From Zygnema cylindricum (lineage: Eukaryota; Streptophyta; Zygnematophyceae; Zygnematales; Zygnemataceae), in the NCBI GenBank assembly GCA_037447655.1, contig JBBHKE010000393.1, positions 1 through 64,000 on the forward strand: a DNA stretch of 64,000 nt, in the 5' to 3' direction. A program made the position numbers and the translations under genes. Numbering within the stretch: the stretch's first letter is position 1; each line of letters opens with the position of its first letter. Shown here in pieces: positions 55,111 through 64,000 of this stretch. The notes below the pieces were generated by a model. That model was given only the letters and a program-made list of their open reading frames with translations. It made no database searches and had not been told where the DNA came from.

Positions 55111-56650
55111 CATTTTATAACATTTTTTTCATCGTTAAATGCGTATCGTGCGTAGTATTCCCGCGTTCGTTTCGTGCTTATTATGCGCACGGGACAACTA
55201 TGATTAGAGGCCTCATTGAGTGTGCATGAGCTATATTCGAAAGGCTCTTCACTCTGTGAATCGTCAAACCCTTTTGCCGCCCTATAAAATATCGCAGTAG
55301 GTATACGTTACGCGACACAATCGTTTTCGAAGACGACTTCCGTGTGCAACTGGAACGATGTGGAAGCTGTCATTCACAACAAAATACCCACATGGAGAAC
55401 GGTAACAGTCGTGACGCAAGGAACCGCATCGCGTCCATTACTGGCGGCAGGGAAACATTTTTGTCGATTTTGGTGACCAGCGCAGCAGTTTCGTTTCGCT
55501 CAATTGGTGATGCATTAGATCAAAGTAGGACGTGCCTACGATATTCTTGCGGAAGCTCCCCACCATCCATTTGACGGTTAATTGGACATTTTCACAACAC
55601 TCAGCAACCACTGGTGAAATCTAACGGCTCAATACGTCCTGAAGAGTCATCCGGCGGCAGAATGAGGAATAGTTTTCAATAGGAACTGCCTTACCGTAAA
55701 GGAGCTGAGTCGATCGGCGCTCTGTCGAAGGGTTTATTACCCCGAGATCCTTCAAATCGACGGCTGTAACATTTCGCAGAAAATCGACATGACTAGATAC
55801 ACCCAAAGTCACTGATCCGACGCTTGGAGGAGCTCAGATCTTTGTTGCTGAGCAGGATTTTGATTTTGCTGGGTGAGGCATATGAGTATTGTACTGATGA
55901 TTGTCACAAGAGTTAGATTCAGTATGTTGCAAAAACGGACACCAGTAGCTCATGTCAAATTGTTACCGCTATTCTCTGTACTCGTTCCTGAATGTCATGC
56001 TGTGGGGCAGGAGCAGGCTGCAGGCAAAGCTGCACAGTTGCTTGATTAGTAGTTTAATAGTCACTACAGCAGCAGAGTTTTATTTCTGCTCACACTTCAC
56101 AGACTGGTCGAAGCAAACCGAGAGAGTTCAATCATGGTGAGCTGGTTTTTGACAAGCTGTTACAGAATGCGGTTCGGTTGTACAATTTATGTTAGAAAAA
56201 AATTATTGTATGTGAAGAGTAGCTGTACGTTGAAGAACCAAGCTGGTCAGATGAACTAATTTAGTAATGGAAGCTGGAAAGTAAAGAAATTCAGATTTTT
56301 GCTTATTTGCATCTTTAAACATACTCCAAAGTTGCTTTTTATTTCTCTTGTGAAGTCATCTCTATTTTTCGTAAGCGGAGCGTGGTACAGTTCTTTAAGA
56401 GTAGAGTTATTCTATGTTAGATTGCCATAGCAGTGACAGTGTCTCCTTTTGTCATTTTGTTTATCAGCTCTTTCGTTCATGCTGTTAACTCCATAAAGTA
56501 TCACTCAATTTCTTGTTCTGATGCATTTTTGCGTTTAACACTACAAAGTTTGATTTAATGCTTCGTTCTGATGCATTTGTTGTTAACATTTTAATGTATG
56601 ACTTTATGCCTCGTTCTGATGCATTTTTGTTAAGCCAATGGTGGTTGCAG
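55111..56650. promoter_or_regulatory. 5' flank of the binding-protein-like gene
   Basis: No solid gene. A minus open frame (55621-55812) has a weak SAM-domain-like look only. A possible 5' non-coding exon ends at about 56136 (CATG|gtgagc) and could splice to an acceptor GTTGCAG at 56644-56650, just before the ATG. A ~50-bp repeat with core GTTCTGATGCATTT occurs three times at 56515-56630. Confidence 0.35.
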
Positions 56651-59600
56651 ATGTCAAAAACAGCTGTCACTTTGTTTCTTGTGACTGTAGGGATTGCTGC
56701 CTGCTTTTCAGTAGTATCTGGGCAAGGCTCATCATGCATTGGCTCTTTCAGTTCAGCTGAGGATTATTTCCCTTTTGGTTATAACGCCTCCGATCCTTTT
56801 GCAATTCCCTTGGGACAAGCCGTTGTAAATACAGCTGAAGCTTTTTCTGTGCAATACAACAAGAGTTACAAGATTGCCTATTCTTCCTACACCAAAGCAA
56901 AATACGTCTTGTACCAGGTAACTCTAACGGCTGCCGTTAAATGGCAATTTGCTCTTTATTCGAGTATAAGGGGTCTTGTATCTATGTATTGTTTTAGACA
57001 CCTACATTTTGCAGGTAGCCTTCTAGCTTGCTGTTCGTAGGTTGTCTTACTAAATTTCGTTGATTTCTCTTAATGATTTTCTTTAGTTTATGTCTAAATT
57101 TGGAATCATGTGAACCTCTTTTCTATGGATTTAAAACATTATGTGATCTAAGGTAGATTAACAATAAATGTTATGTGCTTCTAGTTGAACCTGACATGAA
57201 TGCAGTGGATAATGCGCAGTGTACACTGTGAACTGCAATTAGCGTCAATAACACTTTGTTGATGCCCCTAAATTTTGGCTCTTGAACCCAAAGTAGTGCT
57301 AATTATACTACTTGTTTTTTTTTCCTTACGCTGATTTTTAAACGGTTCAAAATCAGCCACGTTGAATTGAGTTATAATTGACAACACTAATATAAACCCC
57401 ACGCTAAAAAAATATTTACTTTAACAGCGATCACGGTATAGTGTTCTTAGCCGAACAATGTCACAGCTGCAATTTTTGTTTTTGTCTTTTTTTGCAGTGT
57501 GGTGCTCCTGTGCCCAATGGCATTGACCCTACAATTCCTCCCATTTCGATACCATTAGCTTCAGTGGCTATTGATACTACTATTATTAGTAAGTATTTTG
57601 AAGTCACCTTTTTGGTTTGCTGTCTTTTACAAAGCTTTCACTCAGCCGTTTTTTGTTGTGCGGAATGTATTTTAGCGACTCTTTTACATTGAAATGGACA
57701 TAAACCGGTATATTTTATTAAGTTTTTAAACCTTAATCAGATACAATACGGTTATATCTCATACTATTTACGGCACTAAACAACAAAACATTCTGGTTTT
57801 GCCGGCTTTCGTTAATGGTGGTAAACAGCGCTTCGATTGCCCTTTATAATGGGTTCTGGTGCATGATTCACTAGCGGTAAACACAAATTTGTCGCTTAAA
57901 AGCAATCAAACCGGCGTTGTGTTTTCAAAAGTTGCACTATTGTTAATAACCTGATGATTGTTTCACATTAATCCTCTTAGACACCGATGGCTGGCAGTCA
58001 CTGACAATTTTTTTTTGTGGTTTTCTTCTGTGGTATCGGGTGGCAAACTTTTCTTGCACTTCAGTTCCCTACTTTGAGGTCAGCTTAAACTCCCTATACC
58101 CTTTGTTTAACATTTCTCTTGATAACTAATCCATTTTTCCATTTATGTACCATATTCTTGTTATTGCTCTGTTCCCTCTCTTCCCTTTCTCTTTTCCTTC
58201 TTTTCAATTTTCTCTTTCTTTGCTCGAGTCTCACACGGGTTTGTCTTCCTCCCCCTCTTTTCCCCATTCCCTCTCCCCATCTCCCCCTCTCTCGCACCTT
58301 CCCTCTCCCTCTCCCTCTCAATCTCCTCCAATCCAACTCATGTATCCATTTTGGTTTTAGTTCAGAGGATGTCTTTTTATTACTCCGTATATCTAATCCC
58401 CTGTTTTTTATCCTTCAATGTTATTTGTTGTTTGACATTCAGAGGAAAATTTTGGTTGTTTTGGTGGTATCAAACACCTCTTTTTCTTCCCTTATACATT
58501 ATCTGTTTTTGACATTCTGAGGAAAATTCCATTGGTTTTGTGGTTTTGCAGCTCCTTGGGCTACTCCCATATCTTAAAGCTGTAGATCTGGACGTGACAA
58601 CATATGCCACCTCCCCTTGTTTTCAAAAACTGGTTGCCTCCAATGCTACTGCCTCATCCAATCTTACCGAAGGCTTTAATGGGACAATTTTCACAGGCCT
58701 TTACACCAAGCCGATTACTCGTGTCCAATTTGATGCTTCCTTTGATCCAGGTCCACTGAAGGTACGTTTTCCAGGCTGTGTGGTGAATAGACTATGCCTT
58801 AATTTATGTAGTTTGTCAAATTTTATGTCTGGTTCGTCTACCTTTCAACGCAGTAAAAGTTTTAATCCTTAATTTTGCCCAACAATGTGGGATGTGATAA
58901 AACTCTATAAGGAAATATTTGCAAAACAAGAGAGAGAGGGGGGGAGGGGGAGGGGGAGGGAGAGGAAGAGGGAGCAAATTGTTTAATCTTAGGTGATTGT
59001 GTTCATTGTCTTGCAATGTTGGCCATACGAGTGTTCCATTTCTGTGTAAATTTTGATGTAGATGACGAGGTTTTTTGTTTTTATTGCTTGACAGCGTGCA
59101 GAATGGCTCAAGTACTTGGCTGTATTTTTCAACAAGGAGGCTACGGCGACTGCTATCTATGATCAGGTAGTTTCCTAACCATCCGCAGACACAGTTGACA
59201 ACATCGTTTTTCATTTTGTCATATCATTTTTTTGGGACAAAAAATTGTAGGAACGGGAATCTATTTGTTGGAGCTGTATAGTCAAGTGACCCGAGTATGT
59301 TTTAGAGAGTTATCATTTTAGTTGTCAAGGTCAATGTGTAATTATGTACCATGAATGTATTACAAAAATATCTGTTTGTGGGAGGAGACAATGAAAAAGA
59401 ATGGTCAATCTTTTATATTATCTTCAACTTAAACAGAAGGGCCTGGATTTTGCAGATTGTTGCTAATTACAAATGCCTCAATGGTAGCAACAATGCCACC
59501 TCAAGTCCTGTCGTGGCATGGATTAGCGTGGGTTTGGTACGCTTCCAACCTTGTATTTCACAAATATTCTGTGTTGAAAAAGTTCATATGATAAATGTGG

Positions 59601-62600
59601 CTGTTGTGAGAGCATATGACAATGACATTTTCAGACAGAGAAAGTACAAGGTTTGGGGGAGGTCTCAATAGGCTTCAAATTCACTGTCACATTTATTAGT
59701 GACAGTGTGAGCATATCCAAACTTTTGTTTTGGGTGAAAATCTTGGGAATAACATTCAAAGCAGGTTTATTGAGCAAGAATCGAAAACTGACAGAAAAAC
59801 CATAGAAATCAACTGTTAAAAAAGATCAGTGCAAATGGTCAGGCTGTTTTGTCCCTTCCATTTAGCTAGAACTGCACATGTTTGAAGTCTGACTTATTTA
59901 GACTTAATTTGAAAAGGCTTCTAACTTAAGGGTCTTTCATTCTGTTGCTCATTGCTCATCATCATGGCTCATATGCTTTGAGTTAAAAACATTTGTCTTT
60001 CCATTGTTGTTGCACAGGTTATACATGAGAAAGAACTTGGTCTTATCCACCATTTGCGATATAAGTCAGAATCAACTGCAATGGTTAAGTCATAACGTGT
60101 TCATTGATTGTTAATAATCAATAATGGTTAAGCATAAGGTGTTGATTGACTGTTAATGTTTACTCGTTCTCTTTACTGACCTGTTTTTCCTCGCCTGGCA
60201 GTTTGGTCCAGACTTAGTTACTGTTGACAACGCAACCTACAAGCTTCAGGTACACCCTTTGCCTATTGCTTTACCCAGCTTCTTTTATTGCTGACAAGTA
60301 GTTGTCTGGAGAGAAGAGGGGAGGCGGAGCGGACAACTTAGGGAAGGAGAAGGGAGCAAAATTGTTCCTGGGAAGGAGAAGGGAGAGGAGAGTTCTTGCG
60401 GATTGAGAGAACAATAGTTGATTGTAGGTAGTTTATAGTTCTGAAGACCCACCATATGTTACCGTCTTTGAGCAGTCAAATTTAGTGCCACGTTTCTTTT
60501 TTCCTCAAATAGTTTTGCCATGTCACACTAAGTATGTTATTCAAAGGCAACGACCTCTAGCAGTTTCTTTTCCCTTATTAAAGGCTAACTTCTTCATGGG
60601 TTGGGCAGTTTGTAAGTGATGCAGGTGGTAAGAATTTGGAGAATTCGGCATATGGCAATTATAATATCTCGAACCCCACTGAGTTATCTACTCTGAATTC
60701 AATACTTCAGGTGAGGATTTACCTTAAATGCAATTTATTGAAATGTAGTGGAAGTCAAATACAGTGATGGATTCTGTTCCTCATATTGTAAACATAGGCC
60801 GTACAACATACTCAACAAAAAACAATTGGCTGAATACTTCATAATATTATAAAACTAGTTGCAGTGTTCTATTTGAAGTTAAATTTGTACATACGAATAA
60901 TAAGTTTACAGGATGGCTCTTATATGTCGTATTGGCGTATTTTCTAGAAACAGTTCGCTCTAGAGGCATTTTTAGTCTTGTTTCTGTAAATTGGGTTAGT
61001 AATGAGTTGTGATTGTCGTGTTGATTTTTTTATCAGTAATGGTAGGAATTGGATGGTGCATTTTTTTTGCTGATGGGGGCTTTCATTCTATTTCATTAAT
61101 AATGCAGAAAATTGACATTATTGTTGACGAGAGTTATGCACCTAAACCACTCACTTATAACCTTACGACATTTACAACTTCATTACAAGACGCCGCAAAT
61201 TCGAGCCACCCATTCATGACAAGCAAGAATGTCTGGCGAGTGGATCGTCGGGCAAGAGTTGATACCGGAGGACTAGGTCTATAATTCCCTAGTCCTGTTT
61301 TTCTTGTGGATGTCTTTCTATTTTGTGCAATTACATATACTTCTTTTTGTGCTGAACTTGCGGAAGGTTTTTAGAGATTTAGTTTCTTGGAGATTTTTGA
61401 GGCGGTTTAAGCTTGACTTTTGTATATCAGATCATAATGCAGTAATGGCTGCCAGCCTGTCCCATATCCCCTTTCATTTATTTGCTTATTTTTTATCTCC
61501 CTCACAAGTGTTAATTTCCTCTCTTGCATTACTGTCGAATTGTAGTTTATGTTCTGAATATTATTTTGATTAAAATAACCATATCAAATGAATACAAAAC
61601 AAGATTCTGATTTTAATGTGAAAGTATACAGTGAAGCCCTTCACCCATCGGACAAGAAAATTCGAAAGTTGACCTGCATAAAATATCACACATATGTTAG
61701 TATCTCTTTTTTTTTTCAGTGCTACATTTGTAATGGATTTTCACCATTATCAGAACATGGAAAGTAAAGGGAGGAAATAAATGTGGAATTTGTGGTCATT
61801 TTGCAGACTGGTACGAGGGTCTCTATCCCCAGCCTCAAATTGCTCTTCAGGAGATTCTGGCTATTGTCAACCCAACCCTCACTAGAGTCCCGTACTTCTT
61901 CCGAAACATCGCAACGGTAAGAAACCTGATCTGTGTAAGGGACTAACTGACCAATATACCATCATATAACCATATCATGCCATTTGAACAGTAGATTCTT
62001 ACATCATCTTCTACTTTTGACTGGCTCATTGCAGCTTTTTTTTCATGTTAACTATACCATGCCGTCACTTTTGAGTCTGTGAATTATTAACGCTATACGC
62101 TATTGGAATTAACTACTCTAAGTTTGCGACTTCAAAAGTTAGTTAGTTTTAGTGTTCTCTGTCTAGTAATTGCTCTTTACTACTTTTGATAGGCTTTTGA
62201 CAGTCCGTATGTCTTTTCATTAGTTTATTTCCTTAACGTCGGCATTTTCTCTGCTTATCGTTCAACCAAGAACCCCTATGTAATGAGTAATACTAGCACT
62301 CGGCCTGGTTTGGGCCGGAGCCGTTTCAAACCGAATTGAATAGGTTTTTTGCCAGTTTTGGTTTTTTAATAGTTTAAACCTAATGTTTTGATCAATTTAA
62401 ATAACCTCTTGGTTCGTTCACATCACTCAAAACCCGATTGAAACCATTGAACAAATATACAACTGTACGATAGAATGAAGTACATAATGTATATAAATAA
62501 AAGTACGTAAAATGTAGCCTACTGATATGCGGAATAAGTGCAGGTACTTCGTCAATTTCTAAAAGCGTTAACTAATTAGAACACTAATTCCGTCTGAGGT

Positions 62601-63327
62601 TTTTTGCCCACTGAACACAAAATAGCCCTTTTAATACTTATGTTTTTTCTTTGACTCTAATTCTTTTTTGCGTTTCACAATTGTCACTGGAAATAGAGTT
62701 ATTAACGCTAAAACATATTTCTTAACGCCAAAAGTGATTCACGGTGTAGTATGTTAAGTTCGGCGACTTGTCATTTCAAGATTTTATAGGCTTTTTGTCG
62801 CCGTTTGTAGGGTTTTAAAAGAGTTTTACCGCTTTAACGGTTAAACTGTTCAGGTCGGTCGAATCCAACAGTTTACTCCGTGGATTGCTATTAGAGTAAA
62901 TAATTAGTAACGTACGGTTTATATTAGCGTTATTAGTTTCGAATGACGTGGCTGGTCTTGAGCCGTTTTAACAGTTGGCGTTAAGAAAATAAAATTGTTA
63001 ACATTATGTTTGGTTTGTACCAGAGGGATCGGAACCAGACTGAACCGATCTGGGTGCTGTGTGGGACTGAGGTGTTCTTTGTAAGGTGACTGATAAGAAA
63101 ATTCTTGTGGCTTTTGTTTTTTCTTTTTTTCTTCTTTTGTTTTAAACCAGGGTGACACGGTGGACCCTTTGACACCGGAAAGCTGCACCACAGATCCTTC
63201 TGCCGCTCTCGCCCCCACCATCTACAACTGTCCTGTTAAACTCAATGCTCCCTCTAGCGCTTATAAACTGCAAGCTCCTCTAGTGGTCGCTCTTTTGGTC
63301 AGTCTGGCTGTAGCAGTTATGCTGTGA
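56651..63327 (+). CDS. Secreted periplasmic-binding-protein-like protein with C-terminal anchor signal; possible CBA1 relative
   Basis: Exons: 56651-56917, 57498-57588, 58065-58078 (14 nt), 58552-58761, 59095-59166, 59456-59536 (or 59527), optional 60018-60083, 60202-60249, 60609-60710, 61108-61276, 61807-61916, 63151-63327. Without the optional exon this gives 446 residues, all in phase. Signal peptide MSKTAVTLFLVTVGIAACFS. Then YNKSYKIAYS, KYVLYQCGAPVP and YFELLGLLPYLKAV, the pattern of class III metal/cobalamin-type periplasmic binding proteins (TroA/BtuF fold), and FVSDAGGKN and WYEGLYPQPQIALQEI further on. Many N-glycosylation sequons support an extracellular position. The tail APLVVALLVSLAVAVML with small residues before it looks like a GPI signal or single membrane helix. 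Eukaryotic algae carry such proteins, including the B12-uptake protein CBA1; that identity is inference. Confidence 0.7.
57222..57440. mobile_element. MITE family 1 (short type) in intron 1 of the binding-protein-like gene
   Basis: Left end TACACTGTGAACTGCAATTAG, right end TAACAGCGATCACGGTATA. Contains the family phrases 'gcgtcaataac' and 'cgctgatttttaaacggtt'. Diverged. Confidence 0.6.
58430..58551 (+). repeat. ~76-bp duplication ending at the exon 4 acceptor
   Basis: 'ttgacattcagaggaaaatt' at about 58433 recurs as 'ttgacattctgaggaaaatt' at about 58509, the second copy running into the real acceptor TGGTTTTGCAG. The first copy has TTGTTTTGGTGG in the same position. Confidence 0.8.
60078..60160 (+). 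repeat. ~41-bp duplication of a donor-like site
   Basis: AATGGTTAAGTCATAACGTG (donor of the optional exon) recurs as AATGGTTAAGCATAAGGTG about 41 bp downstream, with 'ttgattgttaat' after both. Confidence 0.8.
62560..63000. mobile_element. MITE family 1 remnants in the last intron
   Basis: A right end AAAGTGATTCACGGTGTA closes at 62748. A left end CTCCGTGGATTGCTATTAG opens at about 62873, with TTAGCGTTATTAG words following. Boundaries of the two copies are not fully resolved. Confidence 0.55.
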
Positions 63328-63335
63328 CAACAGCC

Positions 63336-63530
63336 GGCCTTGTGGGAGATTTTTGGGAGATTTTGCGAGATTTTAGGAGATTTGGGAGATTTTGGGAGAT
63401 TTTGCGAGATTTTAGGAGATTTTGGGAGATTTTGGGAGAGTTTGGGAGATTTTGGGAAAATATTTAGGGAAAATATTTAGGGAGAAAATTTAGGGAGAAA
63501 TTTAGGGAGGTGGTAATTTATTAAATTTGA
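63336..63530 (+). repeat. Minisatellite just after the stop codon
   Basis: About fifteen ~10-11-bp units GGGAGATTTT/GCGAGATTTT, then TTTAGGGA(G)AAA units, starting about 10 bp after the stop of the binding-protein-like gene. Probably in its 3' UTR. Confidence 0.9.
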
Positions 63531-63893
63531 AATAAGCAATCAGCTTTTGGATATTTGCGTTTTCAGTTTTGTGGCTTCGCAGAGTGAGTTGTCTAGAGCA
63601 TAAAAAGTATTTATCAAAGTTATAGGTCGCTTGGATTGTTTTTTTATCATCAACCTTTCAAATGCTGCGATTTGTAAGGATGTGGTGAGTTCGATGTTTG
63701 TGGGAAGACTTTTCAGTCATGTCGTGGTCATGGCTGGTTTTGTTAAAGCCCTAATTTGGTCGACAAAACATCACAAAGTAGTTCTAACACTATTTAGTGG
63801 AATTGGCAAGAATTAACCGCGTATTCCACTGCTTAATTAAGTACGATTCAATTCTAATTTATTTACTCCAATACAGTTTTTTCCCTCAGCGAG
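63531..63893. other. Spacer at right edge
   Basis: AT-rich. One 61-codon open frame (63631-63816) has no motif. Ends in a pyrimidine run and CAG (63871-63889) that could be an acceptor for the next gene. Confidence 0.35.
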
Positions 63894-64000
63894 ATGGGTG
63901 GTACAGCTTTTGGAGCAGCATCTAAATCACTTGGAGAAGTTGACATTTGTTCTCTAAAATCGCATGGCTATAATGCGGAATATAGAACCTATTGCAAGCC
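63894..64000 (+). CDS. Possible start of another gene, cut by the window edge
   Basis: From ATG at 63894 a frame stays open to the edge (35 codons: MGGTAFGAASKSLGEVD...). It follows a pyrimidine tract and CAG, as expected for an acceptor in a 5' UTR or an internal exon. Too short to identify. Confidence 0.3.
   Translation, partial: MGGTAFGAASKSLGEVDICSLKSHGYNAEYRTYCK

Noticed and set aside
55621-55812. Minus-strand frame with a weak SAM-domain-like pattern (VDLKDLGVINPSTERR)
   Set aside because: Only one short stretch resembles the domain. No flanking exons found.

Overview
The window looks like nuclear DNA of a green-lineage (streptophyte) eukaryote, and a streptophyte alga or early-diverging land plant is my best guess. 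Evidence: intron-rich genes with GT-AG borders, plastid proteins typical of plants (a MEX1-type maltose exporter, an ABCB28/NAP8-type plastid ABC half-transporter, an XBAT35-type ankyrin/RING ubiquitin ligase), many plant telomere-type CCCTAAA motifs, and a Ty3/gypsy chromovirus primed by initiator tRNA-Met. The species assignment is inference.

Layout. 1-13 kb is repeat-rich and contains a complete but mutated Ty3/gypsy element (3913-11698, 5-bp target duplication) plus small terminal-inverted-repeat elements. 15.06-23.31 kb (minus) is a 9-exon XBAT35-like E3 ligase gene. 25.3-26.1 kb is a Harbinger-like non-autonomous element. 27.35-27.63 kb (plus) is an intronless LYR-motif gene behind a minisatellite of telo-boxes. 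31.5-32.3 kb (minus) holds a tentative small basic-protein gene. 33.96-38.31 kb (minus) is a 6-exon MEX1 gene, divergent from the 9-exon ABCB28-like gene at 40.48-50.16 kb (plus). 50.2-56.6 kb is intergenic with nested small transposons. 56.65-63.33 kb (plus) is an 11- or 12-exon gene for a secreted, probably lipid-anchored periplasmic-binding-protein-like protein, possibly related to the algal cobalamin-acquisition protein CBA1. The first bases of another possible gene lie at the right edge.

How genes relate. There are no operons. MEX1 and the ABCB28-like protein are both predicted to sit in plastid envelope membranes and are transcribed divergently from a 2.2-kb spacer, but nothing in the sequence shows joint function.

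Most notable pattern. In four genes, introns carry tandem repeats that start at, or include, a splice junction (25-bp, ~202-bp, ~90-bp, ~41-bp copies of 5' splice sites; ~55-bp, ~76-bp and ~95-bp arrays ending at 3' splice sites). A second pattern is a dense family of TA-flanked miniature elements with CACCGTGAATCGCTATTAG ends, including one nested insertion and one copy reduced to two fused ends. Exon coordinates were built by eye from splice consensus, reading-frame phase and remembered homologues; no alignment was run.
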